Shown piece after piece: positions 34,922 to 45,035 of a DNA stretch of 64,000 nucleotides. Both the position numbers and the translations under genes were made by a program. Origin of the DNA: Fibrobacterota bacterium (lineage in GTDB: Bacteria > Fibrobacterota > Chitinivibrionia > Chitinivibrionales > Chitinispirillaceae); the NCBI GenBank assembly GCA_023436205.1, contig JAEZKC010000002.1, positions 62,001-126,000 of the forward strand, in the 5' to 3' direction. Under the pieces are notes generated by a model. The model searched no databases, was not told where the DNA came from, and saw only the letters and a program-made list of their open reading frames with translations. Positions within the stretch are counted from its first letter, which is position 1. Each line of letters starts with the position of its first letter.

Positions 34922-35791
34922 ATTAAGATTACCATTTCCCACTATTTTGAATACGCGGCCTTGCGCACCCTTGAAGCAACGCTCAATATCCTGCCGCGCC
35001 GCATTGCACTTGCCATCGGAACCTGTTTTGGCGAACTTCTGCACCTTTCAGGGATTTACAAGAAAGTCGTCTTCAAAAATTTCAAACATGTGGGGCTATG
35101 GGACAAGAGTCAAAGCCGCCGCATCATAAAGAAACTGTACCGTAACATGGGAAGGTATACTGTCGACTTCCTTAGAAGCAGCCACCCGCCGCACACTATT
35201 CACAACTACGAAATAGTACCAACTCTTTTCGACCGGGGCAATGGAATAATTGTCATCCTTGCACACTTCGGCAACTGGGAACTGCTGGCAGCCATTTTCG
35301 GATCAAAAATCGACAACCTCAACGTCATCGCCAAACCCATGAGAAACCCTCTTGTTCAGAACTGGCTTCACAGAAAAAGAGAATCATCATCGGTTACCAC
35401 CATCTACACTCATAACGCCCTGAGAAAGATGCTCGAAGTGCTCAGACACAACGGCATGACAGCCATTCTCATCGATCAACACCTGAGGAAAATGGGCACA
35501 CCCACTCCGTTTCTGGGAAAAACTGCTGATACTGTAAGGACCGTTGCCGGGCTTGTTCACAAAACCGGAGCAGCGGTGCTTCCCGTCTATGCGATCCTTG
35601 ATAGTAAGGGAGATTACCAGGTCCGAATAACTGAAGCCCCCCTTCCCGAACGGGGGGACTGCAGTGATGAAGACTACATCAGTAAAATTCAGGCACAGCA
35701 CAACGAGATTCTCTCTCAATGGATAAGAGAAAACCCCGAGCACTGGTTCGGCTGGTTTCACCGCAGATTCAAGGGCTACCTGAAATACTGA
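34922..35791 (+). CDS. Lipid A acyltransferase-like protein (LpxL/HtrB family)
   Basis: Transfers an acyl chain to lipid A or a similar lipid at the inner membrane. The HxxxxE-type catalytic motif is HFGNWE near residue 108, followed by the family blocks VIAKPMRNPLVQNWLHRKRE, ILIDQHLRKMGTPTPFLGK and the C-terminal WFGWFHRRFK. The conserved N-terminal stretch HYFEYAALRTLEATLNILPR continues upstream of the first standard start (TTG 34961), and GGAG at 34909-34912 is nine bases before an ATT codon at 34922. I therefore place the start at ATT 34922, a rare start codon; TTG 34961 is the conservative choice. Its stop abuts the converging asnS stop. Confidence 0.85.
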   Translation: MKITISHYFEYAALRTLEATLNILPRRIALAIGTCFGELLHLSGIYKKVVFKNFKHVGLWDKSQSRRIIKKLYRNMGRYTVDFLRSSHPPHTIHNYEIVPTLFDRGNGIIVILAHFGNWELLAAIFGSKIDNLNVIAKPMRNPLVQNWLHRKRESSSVTTIYTHNALRKMLEVLRHNGMTAILIDQHLRKMGTPTPFLGKTADTVRTVAGLVHKTGAAVLPVYAILDSKGDYQVRITEAPLPERGDCSDEDYISKIQAQHNEILSQWIRENPEHWFGWFHRRFKGYLKY

Positions 35792-37161
<1,370 letters not shown>

Positions 37162-37177
<16 letters not shown>

Positions 37178-37701
37178 ACTTCTTCACTATGATAATTAAT
37201 AAGGGTTTTAGGATCATAACGCCCGATCTTCTCCTCATAATTAAGAAAAGGAAGACCAATAATGGAAAAGATTCCGGCCACATGCGCCCCGACGCTCTCA
37301 ATCATCCCTGCAACTGCTTGCAGTGTTCCTCCGGTGGCGATGAGATCATCAATAATGAGCCACCTTTTCCCGGGGATCAGATCTGCTTCGTGTATCTCAA
37401 GTGTTGCAGACCCGTATTCCAGAAGATAGCTCTGGGAAATGGTTTTTCCGGGAAGCTTTCCCTTTTTCCGGGCAAGCACCAGCGGCACCGCGTTACTGTA
37501 AGCGAAGCAGGACCCAAGGAGAAACCCGCGGCTCTCGATTGAGATCACCCCGTCCACCTGCTCATCCTTATACAGGTTAAGCATGGAATCCACCACAAAC
37601 TTAAACGCCTGAGGATTGGTGAAAATGCTGGTGATATCATAGAAGAGAATCCCCGGTTTGGGAAAATCGGGAATTTTGCGGATCGCTGCATCGAGATTCA
37701 T
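37162..37701 (-). CDS. apt: Adenine phosphoribosyltransferase
   Basis: Salvages adenine to AMP using PRPP. At 179 residues it has the usual length. Visible features are the N-terminal IPDFPKPGILFYDIT, SIESRGFLLG, LARKKGKLPGKTI and the PRPP-binding loop WLIIDDLIATGGTL. GGAGG lies six bases before the ATG. It overlaps asnS downstream on the same strand. Confidence 0.97.
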
Positions 37702-37811
37702 GGAGGGGCCTCCGGTGGAAAAATGATCTGGAAGCGTCTAAGCTTCCATATTACGAATTAAAAGTGATTATGAGGAAAATAATTTAACGAAAGGAGTGCG
37801 GAAACATGAAA

Positions 37812-37837
37812 GGGAGGAAGATTAAGCGATTCCTCCC
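37812..37837 (-). terminator. Hairpin after the sorting-domain protein gene
   Basis: GGGAGGAA (37812-37819) and TTCCTCCC (37830-37837) form a perfect 8-bp stem. Read on the minus strand it follows the stop at 37859 and runs into TTTCATG. It probably ends the TIGR02147 cassette B transcript before apt. Confidence 0.6.
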
Positions 37838-37858
37838 CCTTGAAAATTGGCGAAAACG

Positions 37859-38758
37859 CTAGTTCATGATCATAACCGGAAGCTTTTCCTTTTGCTTCCC
37901 CTGTTGAACCATTAGTATGTACATTCCAGGGTGTAATCCCGAAATTTTCAGATGATTTTCTGATATAATTCGCGATAATACCCTCCTGCCGGCCATATCC
38001 AGAATAGAAACGCTCTTTTGGAACGGTGTTGCTCCACTGAACAGGATACGGATATTACCTGATCCTGTTTGCAATACACTCAATCGACTGTTCACTTGAA
38101 AGCATCTCCTTAAAACCGGGCTTGCCAAAAACTGCTCGGGAGGCAGCTCAAATTCAGCATACACACTCGAACAGCCACTCAAACCTCTAACCGATTTGGC
38201 GCTGTTTACCCCATCCGCTCCATATTCTCCCCATACCCCATGCACAGTATCCTTAACAAACCAGGTATTATACCCCATAGGTGTTTTCTGATGTGTCCAG
38301 TACTGGACCCCTCCATTTTCAGAACCATCCAATCCAATGAATATGGAATCTATCATCCCATCGGAAAGTGAAATTACCGTATGTTCCCGAAGCCAAAGGA
38401 GTTCCATTTTGACAGCTTGAGCGAAATCGAACTGATTTTTTTCCAACCTCCTGCTTTCCGGCACTAACTCCTGATCGTAAACTATACCCATGCAATCAAG
38501 TTTCACGTTTTCCTGATACGACAACCCATAATTGCCAATGAACACCATGGCATTGGGGCTGTAATGGCTGGTATAACGCACTGCCCCGGAACTATCCTTG
38601 AAATAATGGATATTTTCAGTTCCCATGCTGGTGATTGCCTGCAGATTCAACTGTTCTCCTGATGTAAATGCAACTCCTTCGATATTTGGGGGTGGAATAC
38701 AGCAGAGAACCTCTCCAATTATCACACACATTAGAAGTCCGCTTTTTACAAAATCCAT
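37859..38758 (-). CDS. Secreted protein with type IX-like C-terminal sorting domain (cassette B)
   Basis: A 299-residue exported protein with GGAGGAGG before the ATG and a signal peptide of about 20 residues ending near CC. The central 200 residues are beta-rich and unrecognised. The last 70 residues (VSILDMAGRRVLSRI, later ISGLHPGMYILMVQQGKQ) match type IX sorting domains in pattern, as in the hydrolase at 8319-10229. It follows the lipoprotein of cassette B by 57 bases on the same strand and is probably part of that operon. Function unknown; delivery to the cell surface by a type IX-like system is inferred. Confidence 0.65.
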   Translation of the reverse strand: MDFVKSGLLMCVIIGEVLCCIPPPNIEGVAFTSGEQLNLQAITSMGTENIHYFKDSSGAVRYTSHYSPNAMVFIGNYGLSYQENVKLDCMGIVYDQELVPESRRLEKNQFDFAQAVKMELLWLREHTVISLSDGMIDSIFIGLDGSENGGVQYWTHQKTPMGYNTWFVKDTVHGVWGEYGADGVNSAKSVRGLSGCSSVYAEFELPPEQFLASPVLRRCFQVNSRLSVLQTGSGNIRILFSGATPFQKSVSILDMAGRRVLSRIISENHLKISGLHPGMYILMVQQGKQKEKLPVMIMN

Positions 38759-38815
38759 GACCTCCTCCTTTTCACTAAAACTGTTTAAAGAAGTCTGATG
38801 TGGCCAATCAGAATA

Positions 38816-39433
38816 TTAATTCATTTCAATTATCAGAGCGCCATTCCAGTTTGACTCCCGGGAAACGACTTTTGATCCTGCCAGCTCACCTTTAACGCCC
38901 CTGTCATACGCAACAGATTTAACTGTAAACGTCCCATCGGGAACTGAAACGAAACTGAATTCACCCTCAGCTCCACTAAGAGTCAGGTAAGGAGTGCCCA
39001 GAACAGCAACATGCGCCCCGGGCACCGGTTGACTACTATAAACCGTCATGCCGTGAATACTCATGACACCTCTAAAATCGACAGTGGTGTCGATTTGCTT
39101 GTCAGGATTTATATACTGTATAAGCGCACAGGAATCCCCGCCAGTTCCAACCGTAAAGATATTGTAATCCATGGATGCAAGTTTCCCAAAACTAAATCTC
39201 CCCTGAGCGTCGGCTCTGACCGTATCGGCATAACCGATCAGCGAATCCGGATCATAGGAGCCTGAAAAACACATGACCTCTCCTCCAGGGACAGTTTTCC
39301 CCGACACTTCCCCGTTTTTCACCGCAACCGTAAAACCATTGGTGGTTTCTGAACCAGCTACAGGGCCAGTGCACTCACAAAGCAGCACCATTAAAAAAGT
39401 AAGTAAACTGATAACCAAAACCACCCTTTTCAT
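38816..39433 (-). CDS. Lipoprotein with carboxypeptidase-regulatory-like domain (TIGR02147 partner B)
   Basis: A 205-residue lipoprotein. The signal peptide ends in the lipobox LLCEC followed by TGPVAGSETTN, similar to the CTSQVAGG start of partner A at 6140-7381. One or two Ig-like repeats of carboxypeptidase regulatory type follow (GRFSFGKLASMDYNIFTV; GEFSFVSVPDGTFTVKSV). It lacks the C-terminal jellyroll of partner A. Its ATG overlaps the TIGR02147 stop (ATGA at 39430-39433), so the pair is translationally coupled. A surface binding or sensing role is inferred. Confidence 0.72.
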   Translation of the reverse strand: MKRVVLVISLLTFLMVLLCECTGPVAGSETTNGFTVAVKNGEVSGKTVPGGEVMCFSGSYDPDSLIGYADTVRADAQGRFSFGKLASMDYNIFTVGTGGDSCALIQYINPDKQIDTTVDFRGVMSIHGMTVYSSQPVPGAHVAVLGTPYLTLSGAEGEFSFVSVPDGTFTVKSVAYDRGVKGELAGSKVVSRESNWNGALIIEMN

Positions 39434-40257
39434 AATTCTGCCCTCTTTACTATTTTGGAAAAGGGGAAGAGCTGCAGGTTGATCTGATAAACCCTGTTTT
39501 TCCCGGCATCATCTTCCTCTATGCGAGACAGTTCCTCCCGGGTACGTCTGAGAAGCTCCTTTACTTTCCTGAAACCTTCAGCCGAATAACACATTGTCAT
39601 AGTGGAAAAATCCCGTTCCTCTTTAGGGAAACGTTCAATCGCCTCCTGCGCTTTCTGCAAAGAGATCTGCTGGAATTTCTTTATGGCCTGACCGCACCAG
39701 CTTTCACCCGTGCTGATATTCTGCTCGCACACCCGAAACCCTGATTCAGTTTTTTCCAAAAGACCAAGATTGAGCAATAGATGAACTGCTCTCTTTGCCT
39801 CATGAACGGTAACAGATGGCTCCAGCAATCGAGCTAGCTCCTTGTAATCACCATTAAAGGAGTAGATTCTGAGCAGCTCCCGAATGGCAGTGTAAAACCA
39901 CTCTTCATAGAATGAAAAGCTATCCTCTTTTACAATTTTAGTACTGCTCTTTCTCAATACAAGCAGTTGTCTGTAGGCATCATTTCTGCATTTTTCAGTT
40001 TTAGCCTGACAGAAGTAAACAAGGTTTTCAAAATATTCAGCTTCCTTCTGCTTCAAATTTAAATAACCAGTAAAGAGAGGCAGCAAATTTCTGCTGATGT
40101 TTCTTTGGCCGTTCATAATTCGCACAATAGTGCCGGAATTGAGCTTGAGCCGCTCTGCCATGGCTCGCAAGCTGTACTGAGGGTTTCTGACCTGACGCTC
40201 AGTAAAGTCATCCCGCAGAAATTTGAGATGGTCAAAATAGGTATAGATTACCGGCAT
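39430..40257 (-). CDS. TIGR02147 family protein (HTH-like N-terminus), copy B
   Basis: A 275-residue paralogue of copy A at 7384-8226. It opens with YTYFDHLKFLRDDFTERQ, a Xre-like segment (YSLRAMAERLKLNSGTIVRI) and GQRNIS. It shares LVYFCQAK, FYEEWFYTAIREL, LLNLGLLEKTESGF and the C-terminal end YQINLQLFPFSK with copy A. The ATG at 40257 follows GGAA. It is the first gene of cassette B, coupled to a lipoprotein and then a sorting-domain protein. The upstream region has a direct repeat that could be its operator. DNA binding is inferred from the fold. Confidence 0.87.
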   Translation of the reverse strand: MPVIYTYFDHLKFLRDDFTERQVRNPQYSLRAMAERLKLNSGTIVRIMNGQRNISRNLLPLFTGYLNLKQKEAEYFENLVYFCQAKTEKCRNDAYRQLLVLRKSSTKIVKEDSFSFYEEWFYTAIRELLRIYSFNGDYKELARLLEPSVTVHEAKRAVHLLLNLGLLEKTESGFRVCEQNISTGESWCGQAIKKFQQISLQKAQEAIERFPKEERDFSTMTMCYSAEGFRKVKELLRRTREELSRIEEDDAGKNRVYQINLQLFPFSKIVKRAEL

Positions 40258-40347
40258 CAACTGTTCCTTTGCTTGTTTTCCTTATCCTCAATATAAAACC
40301 ATTATGAGGGCAATTCAACAAAACAGCTTACAAAGTGATGCCATATC

Positions 40348-40447
40348 TTGGCAGCACTAAGCAGACTGAAACAGGCTATTTTCTTAAGATTATCTGTGTA
40401 TGGCTGGAAAAACCATTAAAGAATAGTCGCCTATTTTGGCAGCACTA
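40348..40447. promoter_or_regulatory. Direct repeat upstream of TIGR02147 copy B
   Basis: TTGGCAGCACTA occurs at 40348-40359 and again at 40436-40447. With flanks the match is about 19 of 20 positions, GCC(A)TATCTTGGCAGCACTA against GCCTATTTTGGCAGCACTA. The copies are 88 bases apart, in the 204-base gap between the divergent-free ends of tsaE and copy B. They may be operator sites or remnants of a mobile sequence. Confidence 0.45.
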
Positions 40448-40461
40448 TCAATAGGCAGGAC

Positions 40462-40881
40462 TCAGAACTCGAAATCAGCTTCGATAATCCGGGACTGCAC
40501 ATCCTCTTCCATGAAACGAATGAATTTAGTATTGGGCGGCAAGTAATCAGTAAACATTGTCCCCCATTCGATTAGGCATACGGCATCTGATATGGCATAC
40601 TCATCAAAGCCGATAGTGTCAAGTTCCTCCGGGTCGCTCATCCGGTAGAAATCGAAGTGGTAAACAGGAAACCGAGGTGTCTGATATGTATTTACAATAG
40701 AAAAGGTTGGACTTCTAACGATCGCCCCCGGAGTAAGCTCCTGAACGAATCCTCTGACAAATTCGGTTTTGCCGCACCCAAGATCACCCTCCAGGGCGTA
40801 AACCTCCCCGGGCTGAGCCTTGCGGGCAAGCCGCGCCCCCATCTCGCGGGTTTCCTCAACTGAGGAAGTGATTTGCCTCAT
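40462..40881 (-). CDS. tsaE: tRNA threonylcarbamoyladenosine biosynthesis ATPase TsaE
   Basis: A 139-residue P-loop ATPase needed with TsaB and TsaD for t6A37. It has Walker A LEGDLGCGKTEFVRGFVQ, the motif SPTFSIVNTY and the conserved HFDFYRMSDPEELDTIGFDEY, then LIEWG. The ATG at 40881 has GGGGA five bases upstream and overlaps the stop of the PorX-like gene (ATGA). It is the last member of a four-gene overlapping chain from serS. The Sua5 enzyme of the same pathway is at 22403-23353. Confidence 0.95.
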   Translation of the reverse strand: MRQITSSVEETREMGARLARKAQPGEVYALEGDLGCGKTEFVRGFVQELTPGAIVRSPTFSIVNTYQTPRFPVYHFDFYRMSDPEELDTIGFDEYAISDAVCLIEWGTMFTDYLPPNTKFIRFMEEDVQSRIIEADFEF

Positions 40882-42434
40882 CTGTTCCCCTGAGGCTTGC
40901 ACACGTAAATGGGCATGATCATCTCCTCCAGAGAGATGCCCCCGAACTGAAAACTGTTCTGATACTGACTTCTGTAATGTTCAAACTTTTCAGGAAAAAT
41001 GAATCGAAAGCTCTCCCGGGCGATCACACACTTCTCAGTACCCGAAACAGGAATACCAAAATGGCCGGGTTCCTGGAGAAAAACCACATTTCGTTCATCA
41101 GCCGAAAGGTTCTCCCCGAAAAGGCAGCGAACGTTATCATCAATCTCCCGAGTCCCGTAAATCTCGGTACCGCGACTGCACAGTATATGCCCATGATCAC
41201 TTGTCAGAATGACCGTGCAATCCTGATGTGACAGCTCTTTCATAAACTGCAAAAGGGAAGAGTGCTGAAACCAGGATTTGATGAGTTTGCGAAAGGCAAC
41301 CTCGTCAGAAGCCATCTCCTTAAGCAGCGAATCACTTGAACGGGACTGTATGAATTGTTTGTCAATATCCACAACCACGATCGCCAGCTGTGCCCCGGAT
41401 AGCAAGCTGTCATTATTCTCCAGAAGATCAGACGTGCCCTTATAATTATGGTACAGCACTTCGGCGCTAACTCCCAGCTTCTTTAATGCAAACGCAACCA
41501 ATTTTTTCATTTCCGTCTCATCCTCATGTAACCCTTTACCGCTGAAAAGATCGGGAAAATCCTGTTTGAACGCTTCAGGAAACTGGCCGCAAAGCAATGT
41601 GGGCCGGGAGTACTCAGACATAGTGGGCAGCGAGGAGATAAAGCGTGAGCGGGTTACTGAAAACATCTCCTTGAGATCCGGCTCGATAGTAATGAACTGG
41701 TCATATTTCATGCCGCTGAAAACAAACAGATATACTTTTCTCCCCTGATTGATTTCCGGGGCCACAACCCTGCTTAAAATATCAACGGACATCAGCGGCG
41801 GCCGATCCTTGTTTCTCACCCACTTGGCATAGTTTTCCGCCACCAGATTACAGAACAGCGCATTACTGTCCGATTTCTGTCCCGCCTGCATCTGGCGCAA
41901 ACCTTCATTGTCTGTTCGCTCAAGCTCCAGATCCCAGTTTACCAGACATTCGTAATGACGCATCCATTCCGGAATACTCATTTGACGACTGAGGCGCATG
42001 CGGTTTTCGGTATAATTGCGAAGGTACTTTTCGGAGAGCTGATGGGAGATGATCTGCTTTGAATCAAGAATATTTTTACACACGAGAAGAATTTGGCTGG
42101 GGTTGACAGGTTTAGTGAGATAGCCGTCAATTTTCTTTCCCAGAGCGATCTCCATCACCCGCTCCTCCTCACTCTTAGTCACCATGACCACAGGAAGATC
42201 GGGCTGCATCTCCTTGATCTCCCCCAGAGTAGTCAGACCATCCTTGCCGGGCATCTGCTCATCCAGAAGCACAATATCATAAGCCGAAGGATTCTCCTGA
42301 ATCAACTGCACGGCATCATCTCCGCTGAAAACGGGAAAAACGCTGTATCCTCTTGTCTCAAGAAACATGATGTGCGAGCGCAAAAACTCTATCTCGTCGT
42401 CAACCCACAGCACCCTTTTACGCATTCCCGACAT
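40878..42434 (-). CDS. PorX-like response regulator with degenerate PglZ domain
   Basis: About 518 residues. Residues 5-125 are a receiver domain with phosphoacceptor D58 in LLDEQMPG and KP in LTKPVNPSQI. The rest aligns with the PglZ/alkaline-phosphatase-like domain of PorX, the response regulator that controls type IX secretion in Bacteroidetes (SLPTMSEYSRPT, WFQHSSLLQF, TSDHGH, GGISLEEMIMP). T271 and the DH pair of SDHG are retained. Where I recall PorX having an Asp-Asn before LRYDQ, this protein has S240-G241; a His near VD-x-LSH is missing (DIDKQF); FQHGG reads FQFGG. Metal binding may be lost. It overlaps the kinase upstream by 17 bases and tsaE by four. Start may instead be ATG 42425. 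Confidence 0.85.
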   Translation of the reverse strand: MSGMRKRVLWVDDEIEFLRSHIMFLETRGYSVFPVFSGDDAVQLIQENPSAYDIVLLDEQMPGKDGLTTLGEIKEMQPDLPVVMVTKSEEERVMEIALGKKIDGYLTKPVNPSQILLVCKNILDSKQIISHQLSEKYLRNYTENRMRLSRQMSIPEWMRHYECLVNWDLELERTDNEGLRQMQAGQKSDSNALFCNLVAENYAKWVRNKDRPPLMSVDILSRVVAPEINQGRKVYLFVFSGMKYDQFITIEPDLKEMFSVTRSRFISSLPTMSEYSRPTLLCGQFPEAFKQDFPDLFSGKGLHEDETEMKKLVAFALKKLGVSAEVLYHNYKGTSDLLENNDSLLSGAQLAIVVVDIDKQFIQSRSSDSLLKEMASDEVAFRKLIKSWFQHSSLLQFMKELSHQDCTVILTSDHGHILCSRGTEIYGTREIDDNVRCLFGENLSADERNVVFLQEPGHFGIPVSGTEKCVIARESFRFIFPEKFEHYRSQYQNSFQFGGISLEEMIMPIYVCKPQGNR

Positions 42435-43761
42435 TCTGCCCTGCTCCTTCCGCCAACCGCCCAGCTTCCGGCCACCTGACCGGAAGGTCAATCGTAAAGA
42501 TCGCGCCCTTATCCTTCTGCGACCAGCTTACATAGATCTGGCCGCCGTGATAATCCTCGATAATTCTCTTGGCAAGTGTGAGCCCCAGTCCCCACCCACG
42601 CTTTTTTGTTGTGAAACCTGGAGCAAATATCTTTTTCTGATCTTCCCGGAGAATGCCTTTACCGTTATCCCGGTGAGTGATTCTCACTATATTGTCACAA
42701 GATACAAATTCAGTCCTGATTTCAATTATTCCCTCAGGCTTCTGAATCGCATCGATGGAATTCTTCATCAAATTTTCAAACACCCATTCAAGCAGCTCCC
42801 GGTTCAAAGCCACAACCGGTATTTGCCCGTAGCTAACCTCGATTTTTATTCGACGGCGATGAAGAGGTAATCTGATCTGGAAATAATCAATAACATCAGA
42901 CAGCACCTCATTGATACTGCATTTGGAAAGAGCCGGAACCGAACCGATATGACTGAAACGGGCGGTCACCTTACGCAGCCGTTTCAGATCATACTCCATA
43001 TCAGAGCAGATCTTCTCAACCTGCCCCAGAAGCTCCTCTTTCTCAACAGGCACTTCCCTTACCGATTTAAGATACTCAACCCACCCCATGAGAGAAGAGA
43101 TGGGTGTTCCAAGCTGATGAGCAGTTTCCTTGGCCAACCCCACCCAGAGATTACTGCGCTCCGTTATGCGTACATTGCGAAAAGACATGTAAGTGGTTAC
43201 AATGATGCCGAAGAGTAAACCGACTTCTAAAAACGGCATCCAGAACAGGCTGTCGATAAAGGGGTTTGATCCGAAGACCAGCTCCCCCCACCTCCGCCCA
43301 TTATCCCTTAAGTAAATAACCCTCGGCGAAAACTTCCGGCGGTACTTTGAAGCCTTTTTCTCAAGCTCACGCATCTCCTCAGAGGACAAACACACCTGCA
43401 TTGCGAAAGGAGAAGATTCTGATTCCCCAATATGAATGTTTGCCCAGTAAAGAGGCCTCTTTTTTTCATCCATCACGATAACCGGATTGTTGGCATTGCT
43501 GAAAACCCAGTTAAGCACCGTGATCTGCTCATCGCGACTCATACCCTCCTTTAAAGAGGAGGAGATTAGCTCGGCATAAACCGTGGAAACCTGCTCTGTC
43601 TGATCTCGCAGACTTCCAATGAACGCCCGGATAAAAACAGTATAAAAAAGAAAAGCAACCGTGAGGACAACCAGTAAAATTGTCCTGCCCGACAGCGGCT
43701 TTACTTTCATGAATTGATTGTAAAGCCACTGATTTTCAATGAACCTGCGAACTGCATTCAC
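42418..43761 (-). CDS. Membrane sensor histidine kinase (PorY-like partner)
   Basis: A 447-residue two-helix membrane kinase. TM1 is near residues 28-48, TM2 near 172-192, and about 120 residues lie outside. The phosphoacceptor is H215 in KETAHQLGTPISSLMGW. The catalytic domain has the N box NLMKNSIDAI, DNGKGI and GWGLGLTLAKRI. It starts at GTG 43761, overlapping the serS stop (GTGA), and its end overlaps the PorX-like gene. Together they form a two-component pair; control of a type IX-like secretion apparatus is inferred from the regulator's homology. Confidence 0.9.
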   Translation of the reverse strand: MNAVRRFIENQWLYNQFMKVKPLSGRTILLVVLTVAFLFYTVFIRAFIGSLRDQTEQVSTVYAELISSSLKEGMSRDEQITVLNWVFSNANNPVIVMDEKKRPLYWANIHIGESESSPFAMQVCLSSEEMRELEKKASKYRRKFSPRVIYLRDNGRRWGELVFGSNPFIDSLFWMPFLEVGLLFGIIVTTYMSFRNVRITERSNLWVGLAKETAHQLGTPISSLMGWVEYLKSVREVPVEKEELLGQVEKICSDMEYDLKRLRKVTARFSHIGSVPALSKCSINEVLSDVIDYFQIRLPLHRRRIKIEVSYGQIPVVALNRELLEWVFENLMKNSIDAIQKPEGIIEIRTEFVSCDNIVRITHRDNGKGILREDQKKIFAPGFTTKKRGWGLGLTLAKRIIEDYHGGQIYVSWSQKDKGAIFTIDLPVRWPEAGRLAEGAGQNVGNA

Positions 43762-45035
43762 CGCGGTGTAATCTCCTCAAGCCCCCCCATATAGGGGCGA
43801 AGCACTTCGGGCACCCTTACCGTACCGGATTCTGTCTGGTAGGTTTCAAGGATGGAAACCAGTATGCGGGCAGTTGCAAGTCCGCTTCCGTTAAGTGTAT
43901 GGACATAGCGCGGCTTTTCCCCGCCCTTGGGCCTGTAACGGATGTTCATGCGTCTGGCCTGAAAATCTTCAAAATTACTGCAGGAGGAAACTTCAAGATA
44001 CTTGTTTTCCGCAGGTGACCAGGCTTCAAGATCGTAACACTTGGCCGCCGCAAAAGACATATCTGCATCACAGAGCAATAACACCCGATACTTGAGCCCC
44101 AGCGCCCTGAGAATTCCTTCGGCATCAGCTCTCAATTTTTCATGTTCCTCATACGACTTCTCCGGCTCCACAAACTTCACAAGCTCAACTTTGTTGAACT
44201 GATGCACACGCAGATACCCCTTGGTGTCCTTTCCATAAGAACCGGCTTCTCTTCTAAAGCAGGCACTGTAGGCACAGTACTTTATGGGCAACTGCGTCTC
44301 ATCGAGCATCTCATCTCTGTGGAGGTTTGTCACCGGAACCTCGGCAGTGGGTATGCAGAAAAGATTGTCTTCATTTACGTAATACATCTGCTCTTCACTT
44401 TTAGGAAGCTGACCTGTTCCGAAGTGACTTTCTCTATTGGCCAGAAAAGGCGGAAAAATCTCGGTATAGCCATTTGTACGGGTATGGGTGTCCAGAAAGA
44501 AATTGATAAGCGCACGCTCAAGCAATGCTCCCTTTCCCTTTAAAACCGGGAAACCTGCACCAGCCACTTTGGCACCTCTGGGGAAATCGATAATGTCCAG
44601 ATATGTGCCCAGTTCGATATGGTCTTTGGGCTTGAAAGAAAACTGCGGCGTTTCACCCCATTCAAATACCTGCACATTGTCCTTCTCACTCTGTCCATGA
44701 GGAACACTTTCGTGAGGAACATTTGGGATGCGAATCTGGATGTTGTAGGAGTCACTTTCGACTTCCGCAAGCTTCTGCTCCAGCTCCTTTATGGAATCGG
44801 ATACCTGCTTCATTTCCTGAATCAGTGCGGAGGCATCCTTTTTGTCTTTCTTGAGGGCTGCAATTTCAGCAGACTTGGTGTTGCGAAGATTCTTGAGATT
44901 TTCAGATTCCCGGATTATTTCCCGCCGCTTGCTGTCCAGCTCAAGTAAACGATCGATTTCCGCAGGGCTCTTTTTATTGGCCACAGCCTCTTTTATCTTT
45001 TCCGGATTATCCCTGATTCGCTGAAGATCAAGCAT
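43758..45035 (-). CDS. serS: Seryl-tRNA synthetase
   Basis: A 425-residue class II synthetase. Residues 25-105 form the long antiparallel coiled coil (ESENLKNLRNTKSAEIAALK), then the catalytic core with TAEVPVTN, motif 2 ACFRREAGSYGKDTKG and motif 3 LNGSGLATARI. It charges tRNA-Ser and supplies Ser-tRNA-Sec where present. Start 45035 has AAGGAG nine bases upstream; the longer frame to 45200 is not needed. Its stop overlaps the kinase start (GTGA). Confidence 0.97.
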   Translation of the reverse strand: MLDLQRIRDNPEKIKEAVANKKSPAEIDRLLELDSKRREIIRESENLKNLRNTKSAEIAALKKDKKDASALIQEMKQVSDSIKELEQKLAEVESDSYNIQIRIPNVPHESVPHGQSEKDNVQVFEWGETPQFSFKPKDHIELGTYLDIIDFPRGAKVAGAGFPVLKGKGALLERALINFFLDTHTRTNGYTEIFPPFLANRESHFGTGQLPKSEEQMYYVNEDNLFCIPTAEVPVTNLHRDEMLDETQLPIKYCAYSACFRREAGSYGKDTKGYLRVHQFNKVELVKFVEPEKSYEEHEKLRADAEGILRALGLKYRVLLLCDADMSFAAAKCYDLEAWSPAENKYLEVSSCSNFEDFQARRMNIRYRPKGGEKPRYVHTLNGSGLATARILVSILETYQTESGTVRVPEVLRPYMGGLEEITPR

